Assembly: GCF_007896895.1 (NCBI RefSeq)
Contig: NZ_VOGW01000160.1
Location: 8,386 to 72,385, forward strand
Source: Streptomyces misionensis
GTDB taxonomy: Bacteria; Actinomycetota; Actinomycetes; Streptomycetales; Streptomycetaceae
Reading direction: 5' to 3'
DNA: 64,000 bases
How positions within the stretch are numbered: the stretch's first letter is position 1; every line of letters begins with the position of its first letter. This document shows, one piece after another, positions 35,330 to 44,924 of the stretch. Position numbers and translations under genes: made by a program. Below the pieces are notes generated by a model. It made no database searches. It was not told the origin of the DNA and worked only from the letters and a program-made list of their open reading frames with translations.

Positions 35330-37582
35330 GTGACCAACATCCCCGAGACCGGTCGGACCCCACGGGTCCAGATCCGGCTCGTCGTGATCCAGATCCTCGT
35401 CCTCTCCCTCCTCGGCACGCTCGGCGGCCGGCTGTGGTACCTCCAGATCCGGGAGGGCGCCCAGTACCAGAAGGAGGCCTCCGGCAACCACGTGCAGCAG
35501 GTCGTCCAGCCCGCCGTCCGCGGCGAGATCCTGGACGCCCGCGGCGTCCCCCTCGCGGACAACGAGACACGTCTGGTGGTCTCCGCCTCCCGCACCGACC
35601 TGCTCAAGCAGAAGGACGACGGCAAGGCGGTCCTGACCAAGCTGGCCGGGGTCCTCGGCATGAAGACCGAGGACGTCATGCAGAAGGTCCGCCTCTGCGA
35701 CGCCAAGACCCCCCAGCCGTGCTGGAACGGCTCGCCGTACCAGCCGATCCCGATCACCGACGAGGCCACGCCCCGGCAGGCCCTCCAGATCCGCGAGCGC
35801 TCCGAGGACTTCCCCGGCATCACCGCCGAGCCCGAGGCCGTGCGCCGCTACCCGGCCCCCGGCAAGTCCAACACCGCCCAGGTCCTCGGCTACCTCTCGC
35901 CGGTCACCGACGACGAGATCCAGAAGGCCAAGAACACCAGCTCGCCCTATCTGCGCTCGGACATGGTCGGCCGCTCCGGCCTGGAGCGGCAGTACGACAA
36001 GGAACTGCGCGGCAAGGCCGGTGTGACGCGCTACGAGGTGGACAACCTCGGCCGGGTCATCGGCAAGGCCAAGGCGGACGCGGCCCAGCCCGGTTCGAAC
36101 CTGGTGACCAGCATCGACTCCCGCGTCCAGCGCGTCGCGGAGTACGAACTGGACAAGGCGATGAAGGCCGCCCGCCAGCAGTACGACTCCATCACCGGCG
36201 AGAACTACAAGGCCGACTCCGGTGCCGTCGTGGTGATGGAGGCCAAGACCGGCCGCATCGTCGCCATGGCCTCGGCCCCCACCTACGACCCGAACGTCTG
36301 GGTGGGCGGCATCTCCGCCAAGGACTACAAGGCCCTCACCGGCAAGGACTCCGACTACCCGCTGCTCAACCGGGCCATACAGGGTCAGGCCGCGCCCGGC
36401 TCGACCTTCAAGGTGATCTCCACGGCCGCCGCGGTCCAGGCGGGCTACCCGTGGGACGGCGGCTACCCGTGCACCAGCGACTACCGGGTGGGCAACCAGG
36501 TCTTCAAGAACTTCGAGGGCGAGAACTTCGGCGACATCTCGCTGGGCCGCGCCCTGGAGGTCTCCTGCGACACCGTCTTCTACGGGCTCGCCGACCGGGA
36601 GTGGAAGAAGGACGGCGGCATCAACCCCAAGAAGGGCCGGCCGAAGGACTACTTCTTCAAGACCGCCCACCAGTTCGGTCTCGGCAAGCCGACCGGCGTC
36701 GACCTGCCCAACGAGCTCGGCGGCCGCGTCCCCGACCGCCAGTGGAAGCAGGACTACTGGGAGGCCAACAAGGACTCCTGGTGCAAGACCGGCAAGAAGG
36801 ACGGCAGTTACGTCGAGAAGATCGCCTACGAGAACTGCCTCGAAGGCAACAAGATGCGCGAGGGTGACGAGATCAACTACTCCATCGGCCAGGGCGACAC
36901 CCTCGTCACGCCGATCCAGGAGGCGATGATCTACGGCGCCGTCGCCAACGGCGGCACCGAGTACGTCCCGACCATCGGCAAGGCGATCATCAGCCCCGAC
37001 GGCAAGACCGTGCAGGAGATCAAGCCCCAGGTGCAGCGCAAGCTGCCGGTCACCCAGGCCACCCTCAAGGGCATGGACGACGCCTTCGCGGGCGTCATCA
37101 CCCGGGGTACGGCGGCCTGGAAGTTCAGCGGCTGGCCCCAGGACAAGATCCCGCTGCACGGCAAGACCGGTACCGCGGAGGTCTACGGCAAGCAGACCAC
37201 CTCCTGGATGGCCACCTACTCCAAGGACTACACGGTGATCATGACGATCGCCCAGGCCGGTACCGGTTCCGGCGCCTCCGGTGAGGCCGTGCGCAACATC
37301 TACAGCGCGCTCTACGGCGTCCAGGGCGACGGCTCCATCGACAACAAGAGGGCGCTGCTGCCCCAGCCGCAGGCGAGCCTGCCGAAGGTCCGCACGGACG
37401 GCACCATCGTCGCGCCACAGGTCCCCAAGGACGCTGCGAAGGACACCGAGGCCGCCCAGAAGAACAACCCGAGCAACGGCAGCGACCAGCAGCCCGCCGG
37501 CACCGCCCCGACCGACAACACCAACCGCAACACCCGAAGGCGGCCACGCCGGAAGCGGGGGAGCCGGAGGATGCCCTCATGA
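35330..37582 (+). CDS. mrdA: Penicillin-binding protein 2 (class B transpeptidase)
   Basis: A 750-residue peptidoglycan transpeptidase: N-terminal helix (LVVIQILVLSLLGTLGGRLWYL), dimerisation domain, and transpeptidase domain with S358-T-F-K361, an S518-I-G box and K612-T-G. Partner of RodA, whose ATG overlaps its stop (ATGA). The 167-bp spacer from mreD has no clear terminator. The last 17 codons (NTRRRPRRKRGSRRMPS) are strongly basic; the alternative frame of the same bases reads PKAATPEAGEPEDAL into rodA, so a late frameshift is possible. Confidence 0.94.
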   Translation: MTNIPETGRTPRVQIRLVVIQILVLSLLGTLGGRLWYLQIREGAQYQKEASGNHVQQVVQPAVRGEILDARGVPLADNETRLVVSASRTDLLKQKDDGKAVLTKLAGVLGMKTEDVMQKVRLCDAKTPQPCWNGSPYQPIPITDEATPRQALQIRERSEDFPGITAEPEAVRRYPAPGKSNTAQVLGYLSPVTDDEIQKAKNTSSPYLRSDMVGRSGLERQYDKELRGKAGVTRYEVDNLGRVIGKAKADAAQPGSNLVTSIDSRVQRVAEYELDKAMKAARQQYDSITGENYKADSGAVVVMEAKTGRIVAMASAPTYDPNVWVGGISAKDYKALTGKDSDYPLLNRAIQGQAAPGSTFKVISTAAAVQAGYPWDGGYPCTSDYRVGNQVFKNFEGENFGDISLGRALEVSCDTVFYGLADREWKKDGGINPKKGRPKDYFFKTAHQFGLGKPTGVDLPNELGGRVPDRQWKQDYWEANKDSWCKTGKKDGSYVEKIAYENCLEGNKMREGDEINYSIGQGDTLVTPIQEAMIYGAVANGGTEYVPTIGKAIISPDGKTVQEIKPQVQRKLPVTQATLKGMDDAFAGVITRGTAAWKFSGWPQDKIPLHGKTGTAEVYGKQTTSWMATYSKDYTVIMTIAQAGTGSGASGEAVRNIYSALYGVQGDGSIDNKRALLPQPQASLPKVRTDGTIVAPQVPKDAAKDTEAAQKNNPSNGSDQQPAGTAPTDNTNRNTRRRPRRKRGSRRMPS

Positions 37583-38775
37583 CCGGCGTGAACAGCTTCT
37601 CCGTCTCCGGGTACGGCCCCGAGCGCGCCGGCTGGACCAGGTTCTTCGCCCGCGACTCCGTGACCCGCCGCCTGGACTGGCCCATGATGCTGGCCGCCCT
37701 CGCGCTGTCGCTGCTGGGCTCGCTGCTGGTGTTCTCGGCCACCCGCAACCGCACCGAGATCAACCAGGGAGACCCGTACTTCTTCCTGGAACGCCACCTG
37801 ATGAACCTGGGCATCGGGGCCGCCCTGATGATCGGCACCCTCTGGCTGGGCCACCGCGCCCTGCGCAACGCGGTGCCGATCCTCTACGGCGCCTCCGTCA
37901 TGCTCGCCCTGGTGGTGCTCACCCCGCTCGGCGCCACCATCAACGGCCAGCGCAACTGGATCGTGATCGGCGGCTTCTCCGTGCAGCCCGCCGAGTTCCT
38001 CAAGATCGCGATCATCCTCGGCATGGCGATGCTGCTGGCCGCGCGGGTGGACGCGGGCGACAAGCCCTACCCCGACCACCGCACGGTGGCACAGGCCCTC
38101 GGCCTCGCGGCCGTGCCGTGCATGATCCTGCTGCTGATGCCGGACCTCGGCTCGGTGCTGGCGATGGTGGCCATCATCCTGGGCGTGCTGCTCGCCTCCG
38201 GCGCCTCCAACCGCTGGATCTTCGGTCTGCTCGCCACGGGCGTGATCGGCTGCGTCGCCATCTGGCAACTGCACATCCTGGACCAGTACCAGATCAACCG
38301 CTTCGCGGCCTTCGCCAACCCCGACCTGGACCCGGCCGGTGTCGGCTACAACACCAACCAGGCCCGGATCGCCATCGGCTCCGGCGGGCTGACCGGAGCC
38401 GGGCTCTTCCACGGCTCGCAGACCACCGGCCAGTTCGTGCCCGAGCAGCAGACCGACTTCGTGTTCACGGTCGCGGGCGAGGAACTCGGCTTCCTCGGCG
38501 CCGGGTTCATCATCTTCCTGATCGGCGTCATCCTGTGGCGGGCCTGCCGGATCGCCCGGGACTCGACGGAGCTGTACGGAACGATCGTCGCCGCGGGCAT
38601 CGTGGCCTGGTTCGCCTTCCAGGCGTTCGAGAACATCGGCATGACCCTCGGCATCATGCCGGTCACCGGTCTGCCGCTGCCGTTCGTGTCATACGGCGGG
38701 TCCTCGATGTTCGCTGTCTGGATAGCGGTGGGGCTGCTCCAGTCGATCAAGGTGCAGCGGCCCATGTCGGCCTGA
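37579..38775 (+). CDS. rodA: Peptidoglycan glycosyltransferase RodA (SEDS family)
   Basis: A 398-residue, ten-helix SEDS polymerase that joins lipid II into glycan with PBP2. It has GGFSVQPAEFLKIAIIL, LLLMPDLGSVLAM (catalytic Asp), VFTVAGEELGFLGA and LPFVSYGGSSMFA. In Streptomyces it is also called sfr. It is translationally coupled to mrdA and followed by a hairpin terminator that ends the mre operon. Confidence 0.95.
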   Translation: MTGVNSFSVSGYGPERAGWTRFFARDSVTRRLDWPMMLAALALSLLGSLLVFSATRNRTEINQGDPYFFLERHLMNLGIGAALMIGTLWLGHRALRNAVPILYGASVMLALVVLTPLGATINGQRNWIVIGGFSVQPAEFLKIAIILGMAMLLAARVDAGDKPYPDHRTVAQALGLAAVPCMILLLMPDLGSVLAMVAIILGVLLASGASNRWIFGLLATGVIGCVAIWQLHILDQYQINRFAAFANPDLDPAGVGYNTNQARIAIGSGGLTGAGLFHGSQTTGQFVPEQQTDFVFTVAGEELGFLGAGFIIFLIGVILWRACRIARDSTELYGTIVAAGIVAWFAFQAFENIGMTLGIMPVTGLPLPFVSYGGSSMFAVWIAVGLLQSIKVQRPMSA

Positions 38776-38780
38776 GAAAA

Positions 38781-38812
38781 CCGGCCCGGGAAAAACCGCC
38801 GCCCCGGGCCGG
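38781..38812 (+). terminator. Terminator of the mre operon
   Basis: CCGGCCCGGG and CCCGGGCCGG, a perfect 10-bp stem with a 12-nt loop, 5 nt after the rodA stop. Confidence 0.65.
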
Positions 38813-38882
38813 CGCCCACTGGTGCCGTGCCGGGCGTCGCGAGCCGGTGAACCTTTCCGGTCGCAGCACTAGATTCGGGTTC

Positions 38883-40319
38883 ATGGCGGAGACGAAACGC
38901 GAGATCGAGCGCAAGTACGAAGCCGATGACAGCGGGCTGCCCGACCTGACCGGTGTCGGCGGGGTGGCGGCCGTCCTCGACCGGGGCCTGACGGAGCTGG
39001 ACGCCACCTACTACGACACCGCCGACCAGCGCCTCGCCGCCGCCTCGGTCACCCTGCGCCGCCGCACCGGGGGCGCGGACGCCGGCTGGCACCTCAAGCT
39101 CCCGGTCGCCCGGGACGTCCGCGACGAGATCCGGGCCCCGCTGAGCGACACCCTCCCCACCGAACTCGCCGCCCTGGTCCGCTCCCGGGTCCGCGGCGCC
39201 GAACTGGTCCCGCTGGTCCGGCTGCGCACCGCCCGCTCCGTCCGCCACCTGGTGGACGCGGACGGCGCCCTGCTGGCCGAGGCGAGCGTCGACGCCGTGA
39301 CCGCCGAACGGCTCACCACCCCGGGCCGTACCGAGAAATGGACCGAGATCGAGCTGGAACTGGCCGACGGGGGAGACCCGGCATTTCTCGACCGGGTGGA
39401 GAAACGGCTGGTCAAGGCGGGCGTACGGCCCTCCGCCGCGCCGTCCAAACTGGCCCGCGCGCTGGCCGCGACCGGCACCCGCCGAAGGCCTGCCGCGCCC
39501 GCCGAGCCGGTCACCGCGGGCGACCACGTCCTCGCCTACCTCCGCGCCCAGCGGGACGCCTTGGTCGCGCTCGACCCCGCCGTACGCCTGGACACCCCCG
39601 ACACCGTGCACCGGATGCGGGTCGCCACCCGCCGCGCCCGAGGCACCCTGCGCACCTTCCGCGCCGTCCTGGACCGCGCCGCCACCGACCCCGTCGCCGC
39701 CGAGCTGAAATGGCTCGCGGGCGAACTGGGCGTCGACCGCGACCAGGAAGTGCTGGCCGACCGCCTCACGGCCTGGGCGCGGGCCCGGCGGGGCGGCGCC
39801 CACGGCCACCTCACCGGAGTCCTCGACTCCCCCCGCCACCTCGCCCTGCTGAACTCCCTCGACGCCCTCCTCGCGGACCCGCCGCTGCGCGAGGCCGCCG
39901 CGCGCAAACCCCGCAAGGTGCTCGGCAAGGCCGTGCGCAAGGACCTGTCGCGACTCACCACGCTCGTCGAGCGGGCGCTGCGCCTGCCCCCGGGCGAGGA
40001 ACGCGACCTCGCCCTGCACGAGGCCCGCAAGAAGGCCAAGCGCGCCCGCTACGCCGCCGAGGCCGCCACCCCGGCCCTGGGCGCCCCGGCCGCCGCTCTC
40101 ACCGCCGCCATGAAGTCCCTGACCACCCTGCTCGGCGACCACCAGGACAGCGTGATGGCCCGCAAGGCCCTGCGCGAGCTGGCCGCGGTGGCCCACGCGG
40201 CAGGGGAGAGCGCGTTCCCCTACGGGGTGCTCCACGGCAGGGAGGAGGCCCGGGCGGCGGCAGCGGAGGCCGAGCTGCCCGGCCGCTGGCGGGAGGCCGG
40301 TGCCCGCTTCCTTCGCTGA
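38883..40319 (+). CDS. CYTH and CHAD domain protein
   Basis: A 478-residue protein. The N-terminal CYTH (triphosphate-tunnel) domain begins REIERKYEADD, the ExExK signature, and covers about 200 residues. The CHAD domain (about 215-478) shows VHRMRVATRRARGTLRTFRAVL and LHEARKKAKRARYAAE, the His/Arg/Lys helices that bind polyphosphate. The fusion may hydrolyse tripolyphosphate or sense polyphosphate granules. TAGATT lies 7 nt before the ATG with no ribosome site: leaderless. Confidence 0.92.
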   Translation: MAETKREIERKYEADDSGLPDLTGVGGVAAVLDRGLTELDATYYDTADQRLAAASVTLRRRTGGADAGWHLKLPVARDVRDEIRAPLSDTLPTELAALVRSRVRGAELVPLVRLRTARSVRHLVDADGALLAEASVDAVTAERLTTPGRTEKWTEIELELADGGDPAFLDRVEKRLVKAGVRPSAAPSKLARALAATGTRRRPAAPAEPVTAGDHVLAYLRAQRDALVALDPAVRLDTPDTVHRMRVATRRARGTLRTFRAVLDRAATDPVAAELKWLAGELGVDRDQEVLADRLTAWARARRGGAHGHLTGVLDSPRHLALLNSLDALLADPPLREAAARKPRKVLGKAVRKDLSRLTTLVERALRLPPGEERDLALHEARKKAKRARYAAEAATPALGAPAAALTAAMKSLTTLLGDHQDSVMARKALRELAAVAHAAGESAFPYGVLHGREEARAAAAEAELPGRWREAGARFLR

Positions 40320-40389
40320 CCGTTCGGAGGAGTCCTCCGGGCGGGTTACGCTGGATGGTCACCCCTGTCAGCTCATGAAGGTTCGCGAG

Positions 40390-42351
40390 ATGCCTGTCGA
40401 GTCGGTTTTCCCGCAGCTCGAAGCTCTGCTCCCGCACGTGCAGAAGCCCATCCAGTACGTGGGTGGAGAACTCAACTCCACCGTCAAGGACTGGGACGAG
40501 TGCGACGTCCGCTGGGCGCTCATGTACCCGGACGCCTACGAGGTCGGTCTGCCCAACCAGGGCGTCATGATCCTCTACGAGGTCCTCAACGAGCAGGAGG
40601 GCGTGCTCGCCGAGCGCACCTACAGCGTCTGGCCGGACCTGGAGGCGCTGATGCGCGAGCATCGCGTCCCGCAGTTCACGGTCGACAGCCACCGCCCGGT
40701 GAAGGCCTTCGACGTGTTCGGGCTGAGCTTCTCCACGGAGCTGGGCTACACCAACATGCTCACCGCGCTGGACCTGGCCGGCATCCCGCTGGAGTCCAGG
40801 GACCGCACCGACGAGGACCCGATCGTCCTGGCCGGCGGCCACGCCGCGTTCAACCCGGAGCCGATCGCCGACTTCATCGACGCGGCGGTCATCGGCGACG
40901 GCGAGCAGGCCGTCCTGGACATGACCCGGATCATCCGCGAGTGGAAGGCTGAGGGCCGCCCCGGCGGCCGCGAGGAGGTCCTCTTCCGGCTGGCGAGGAC
41001 GGGCGGGGTCTACGTCCCCGCGTTCTACGACGTCGAGTACCTGCCCGACGGCCGTATCGCCCGTGTCGTGCCGAACAAGTCCGGCGTGCCGTGGCGGGTG
41101 TCCAAGCACACCGTCATGGACCTGGACGAATGGCCGTACCCGAAGCAGCCGCTCGTCCCGCTGGCCGAGACGGTCCACGAGCGCATGTCGGTGGAGATCT
41201 TCCGCGGCTGCACCCGCGGCTGCCGCTTCTGCCAGGCGGGCATGATCACCCGCCCGGTGCGCGAGCGCTCCATCACCGGCATCGGCGACATGGTCGACAA
41301 GGGCCTGAAGGCCACCGGCTTCGAGGAGGTCGGCCTGCTCTCGCTGTCCTCCGCGGACCACTCGGAGATCGGCGACATCGCCAAGGGCCTGGCGGACCGC
41401 TACACGGACGACAAGATCGGCCTGTCGCTGCCCTCCACCCGCGTGGACGCCTTCAACGTCGACCTGGCCAACGAGCTGACCCGCAACGGCCGCCGCTCCG
41501 GTCTGACCTTCGCCCCCGAGGGCGGCTCCGAGCGCATGCGCAAGGTCATCAACAAGATGGTCTCGGAGGACGACCTCATCCGGACCGTGGCGACGGCCTA
41601 CGGCAACGGATGGCGCCAGGTGAAGCTGTACTTCATGTGCGGCCTGCCCACGGAGACCGACGAGGACGTCCTCCAGATCGCCGACATGGCGACCCACGTC
41701 ATCCAGAAGGGCCGCGAGGTCTCCGGCTCCAACGACATCCGCTGCACGGTCTCCATCGGCGGCTTCGTGCCCAAGCCGCACACGCCGTTCCAGTGGGCCC
41801 CGCAGCTGTCGGCGGAGGAGACGGACGCGCGCCTGGAGAAGCTGCGCGACAAGATCCGCGGCGACAAGAAGTACGGCCGCTCCATCGGCTTCCGGTACCA
41901 CGACGGCAAGCCGGGCATCGTCGAGGGCCTGCTGTCCCGCGGCGACCGCCGGGTGGGCGACGTCATCCGCGCCGTCTACGAGGACGGCGGCCGCTTCGAC
42001 GGCTGGCGCGAGCACTTCTCCTACGACCGCTGGATGGCCTGCGCCGACAAGGCCCTCGCCGGCCACGGTGTGGACGTCGACTGGTACACCACCCGTGAGC
42101 GCGGCTACGAGGAGGTCCTGCCCTGGGACCACCTCGACTCCGGCCTCGACAAGGACTGGCTCTGGGAGGACTGGCAGGACGCCCTCGACGAGACCGAGGT
42201 CGAGGACTGCCGCTGGACCCCCTGCTTCGACTGCGGCGTCTGCCCGCAGATGGACACCCACATCCAGATCGGCCCGACGGGCAGGAAGCTGCTCCCCCTG
42301 ACGGTCAAGAACGCGGGCCCGGCACCGGCTTCGAGCGGGCACGCGCACTGA
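40390..42351 (+). CDS. B12-binding-domain radical SAM protein (TIGR03960 family)
   Basis: A 653-residue protein: N-terminal cobalamin-binding-like domain, then the radical SAM core with the iron-sulfur motif C274-T-R-G-C278-R-F-C281, then a C-terminal Cys-rich end (CRWTPCFDCGVCPQMD). Its usual partner (TIGR03936 family) is encoded at 43846 instead of directly next to it. The pair is widely conserved next to rne-rplU; the reaction is not established to my knowledge. ATG at 40390 with AAGG upstream; the ATG at 40375 is also possible. Confidence 0.9.
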   Translation: MPVESVFPQLEALLPHVQKPIQYVGGELNSTVKDWDECDVRWALMYPDAYEVGLPNQGVMILYEVLNEQEGVLAERTYSVWPDLEALMREHRVPQFTVDSHRPVKAFDVFGLSFSTELGYTNMLTALDLAGIPLESRDRTDEDPIVLAGGHAAFNPEPIADFIDAAVIGDGEQAVLDMTRIIREWKAEGRPGGREEVLFRLARTGGVYVPAFYDVEYLPDGRIARVVPNKSGVPWRVSKHTVMDLDEWPYPKQPLVPLAETVHERMSVEIFRGCTRGCRFCQAGMITRPVRERSITGIGDMVDKGLKATGFEEVGLLSLSSADHSEIGDIAKGLADRYTDDKIGLSLPSTRVDAFNVDLANELTRNGRRSGLTFAPEGGSERMRKVINKMVSEDDLIRTVATAYGNGWRQVKLYFMCGLPTETDEDVLQIADMATHVIQKGREVSGSNDIRCTVSIGGFVPKPHTPFQWAPQLSAEETDARLEKLRDKIRGDKKYGRSIGFRYHDGKPGIVEGLLSRGDRRVGDVIRAVYEDGGRFDGWREHFSYDRWMACADKALAGHGVDVDWYTTRERGYEEVLPWDHLDSGLDKDWLWEDWQDALDETEVEDCRWTPCFDCGVCPQMDTHIQIGPTGRKLLPLTVKNAGPAPASSGHAH

Positions 42352-42364
42352 GGTGAGCGGGTCC

Positions 42365-42388
42365 GGGCGGGGCCGTTCGGTCCCGCCC
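42365..42388. terminator. Bidirectional terminator between radical SAM gene and hmp
   Basis: GGGCGGG and CCCGCCC with near-continuous pairing inside, in the 53-bp gap between converging genes. Confidence 0.65.
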
Positions 42389-42404
42389 GCAGCGGTCTTC
42401 GGGG

Positions 42405-43616
42405 TCAGTCCAGGTCGGCCTGCCACAGGTCGGGGCCGAAGACCTCGTACTGGATGTCGTGCGGGGCCACCCCGTGCTCGATCAGCCTGCCGCGTACCGC
42501 CTTCATGAAGGGGAGCGGGCCGCACAGGTGGTACACGGCGTCGTCGGCCAGGTCGACGGCGGTGGGGTCCATCAGTGCCTCGAAGACCCCGTCCACCGGT
42601 TCCATGCTGTGGGCGCCCTTCTCGTACCAGACGTACATCCGGGCGTTGCGCAGTGCCAGCACGTCGTTGACGACCTGGCGGCGCAGCGGGAACCGGCTCT
42701 CGTCGAGATCGGCGTGCAGCACGGTGATCGACAGCCCGGACTCGGCCGCCGCCAGGTGGGACAGCATGCCCGCCATGGGGGAGACGCCGATGCCCGCGCC
42801 GGCGAAGACCACCGGGCGCCCGGCGTCGTCGAGCACCACGTCGCCGTACGGCAGGGACAGCGACACCGTGTCGCCCACTCCCACCGAGTCGTGCAGCAGC
42901 GTCGACATCTCGCCGTCCGGGTCGCCGCCCTCGCCGCGCACCCGCTTGACGGAGAACTGGCGGTGTTCCCCGTCGTCGGCGCGGGTCAGGCTGTACTGGC
43001 GGGGCTGGAGCGTGCCGTCGGGCATCCGCATCCGCACGGTGACGTACTGGCCGGGCAGCGAGGTCTTCACCAGGCGGTCGTCGGTGCGCCGGACGACGAA
43101 GGTCACCACGTCGTCGCTCTCCGGGATCTTCCGCACCACCTGCCAGTCCCGCCACACCGTCTCCGGCCGGACCCCGCGCGCGCTGTACAGGCCGCGTTCC
43201 TGGTTGATCAGGGCGTTGGCCATGAGCCAGTACACCTCGTCCCAGGCCGCGGCGACCTCCGGGGTGACCGCGTCGCCCAGGACGTCGCCGATCGCCCACA
43301 TCAGGTGGTCGTGGACGATCCGGTACTGGTCCGGGCGGATGCCGAGCGAGGTGTGCTTGTGGGCGATCCGGCACAGCAGCTGCTCCGGCACCCGCTCGGG
43401 ACTCTCCAGCAGGGTCGTCGCGAAGGCGGCGACCGAGCCGGCGAGTGCCTGCTGTTGCCGGCCGTGGACCTGGTTGCCGCGGTTGAAGACACCGTCCATC
43501 AGCTCGGGGTGCTCGGTGAACAGGTGCTTGTAGAAGCGCTGGGCGATCTCGCCGATGTGCTCGGCGACGACCGGCAACGTCGCGGCTATGACTGGGCGCG
43601 ACCGGTCGGAAAGCAT
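42405..43616 (-). CDS. hmp: Flavohemoglobin, nitric oxide dioxygenase
   Basis: A 403-residue fusion of globin and FAD/NAD(P)H reductase that converts NO to nitrate. The globin has Y29 (B10), Q54 (E7) and proximal H88 (IAHKHTSLGI). The reductase has RQYSL for FAD and GAGIGVSPM for NAD. ATG at 43616 with AAGGAAG upstream. No clear A+T-rich NsrR site is visible. A strong hairpin directly abuts the ribosome site. The gene is inserted in reverse orientation between two genes that normally sit side by side. Confidence 0.93.
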   Translation of the reverse strand: MLSDRSRPVIAATLPVVAEHIGEIAQRFYKHLFTEHPELMDGVFNRGNQVHGRQQQALAGSVAAFATTLLESPERVPEQLLCRIAHKHTSLGIRPDQYRIVHDHLMWAIGDVLGDAVTPEVAAAWDEVYWLMANALINQERGLYSARGVRPETVWRDWQVVRKIPESDDVVTFVVRRTDDRLVKTSLPGQYVTVRMRMPDGTLQPRQYSLTRADDGEHRQFSVKRVRGEGGDPDGEMSTLLHDSVGVGDTVSLSLPYGDVVLDDAGRPVVFAGAGIGVSPMAGMLSHLAAAESGLSITVLHADLDESRFPLRRQVVNDVLALRNARMYVWYEKGAHSMEPVDGVFEALMDPTAVDLADDAVYHLCGPLPFMKAVRGRLIEHGVAPHDIQYEVFGPDLWQADLD

Positions 43617-43628
43617 GTGACTTCCTTC

Positions 43629-43654
43629 GGGGCCGCGGAAAGGTTCGCGGCCCC
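43629..43654 (-). promoter_or_regulatory. Leader hairpin next to the hmp ribosome-binding site
   Basis: GGGGCCGCG and CGCGGCCCC form a 9-bp stem whose base touches the GAAGGAAG ribosome site (43621-43628). It could control translation or act as an attenuator. Confidence 0.45.
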
Positions 43655-43845
43655 GGTACCCGTGGCGGCGTCGCCCGACACGTTCGCCCCCCTCGCCCAC
43701 AAGGGGCGAATTGCCCGTAAAAAGGGTGGCCGCGAAGGGTGACCGGACGTCCCGTCCCACCCCTGGTCCACATCGCGGGAACCTCCGGGCGCGACGGCAC
43801 GTACTCTTGGTAGGAGTACGACCGCTCTCACGAAGGACTAGGACA

Positions 43846-44664
43846 CTGGGCAAGCGACAGCCCGAAGGCCCGCCGCCCGCACCCGCGGTGCAGCGCATCC
43901 GACTGCGCTACACCAAGCGCGGCCGCCTGAGGTTCACCAGCCACCGAGACTTCCAGCGCGCCTTCGAGCGTGCGCTGCGCCGCGCCGAGGTGCCCATGGC
44001 GTACTCGGCCGGATTCACGCCGCACCCGAAGGTGTCGTATGCCAATGCCGCACCCACCGGCACGGGCAGTGAGGCGGAGTACCTGGAAATCGCGCTCACC
44101 GCGCCGCGCGATCCCGAGAAACTGCGCGTCCTCCTCGACGAGTCGCTGCCCACCGGGCTCGACGTCGTCGACGCGGTGGAGGCGCACACCTCGGGCCTCG
44201 CCGACCGGCTGACGGCCTCCGTCTGGGAGCTCACGCTGGCCGGAGTCGATCCGGCCGACGCCGAGCGCGCGGTCGAGGCCTTCAACGGAGCCGAGACCGT
44301 CGAGGTGCAGCGCATGACCAAGAACGGTGTGCGCACCTTCGACGCCCGCCCGGCCGTGGTGAGCCTTCAGGCGCACGGCGCACCGGCTGATGGGCCGACC
44401 GACCAGCCCTGTGCGATACTGCGGCTGGTTGTTCGGCACGTGACGCCTGCCGTACGACCCGACGACGTCCTGTCCGGTCTCCGCGCCGTGGCCGACCTGG
44501 CGCCGCCGGTCCCCGCAGCGGTGACCAGGCTGGCGCAGGGGCTGTTCGATGAAGAGACCGGCACGGTGACCGACCCGCTCGCGCCCGACCGCGAGGCAGC
44601 CACGGCCCTGACGGCCGCACCGGCTGCCGCCGCGACGGCGCCGGTGCCGGAAGGTCCCGCGTAG
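43846..44664 (+). CDS. TIGR03936-family radical-SAM-associated protein
   Basis: About 272 residues. It contains IRLRYTKRGRLRFTSHRDFQRAFERALRRAEVPMAYSAGFTPHPKVSYANA, the family hallmark of the partner of the B12/radical SAM protein at 40390. The best start is a CTG at 43846 (MGKRQPEGPPPAPAVQR) with AAGGA 8 nt upstream; no ATG or GTG in frame fits both the spacing and the conserved N-terminus. The Ala-rich C-terminus is likely disordered. It is 260 bp upstream of rne. Confidence 0.85.
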   Translation: MGKRQPEGPPPAPAVQRIRLRYTKRGRLRFTSHRDFQRAFERALRRAEVPMAYSAGFTPHPKVSYANAAPTGTGSEAEYLEIALTAPRDPEKLRVLLDESLPTGLDVVDAVEAHTSGLADRLTASVWELTLAGVDPADAERAVEAFNGAETVEVQRMTKNGVRTFDARPAVVSLQAHGAPADGPTDQPCAILRLVVRHVTPAVRPDDVLSGLRAVADLAPPVPAAVTRLAQGLFDEETGTVTDPLAPDREAATALTAAPAAAATAPVPEGPA

Positions 44665-44924
44665 GACGGACGTCGTAGCGCCGCCCTCGTACTCGGGAGC
44701 CACCTGGGTCGGGCAGCGCACCGACCAGAAGACTTTCGCCAGGCCGTACCGACAAGGCGTACGGAACCGGCGAGACAGGACACAGAGTGCTCCCGTGCGG
44801 CGCCCGCGCCCCGGACGGCGGCCATCGCGCATCGCGCGGGCCGCGGACGTCAACGGCGGACGGCCACTGAGGCCGTCGCCGTACCGGGTGCGGCGCCCGG
44901 GAGCCTGACGGGAGAAACGCCCGC

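Noticed and set aside
40099-43800. A 1233-codon minus-strand frame over the radical SAM gene and hmp
   Set aside because: It crosses two well-supported genes in other frames and lacks any recognisable domain.
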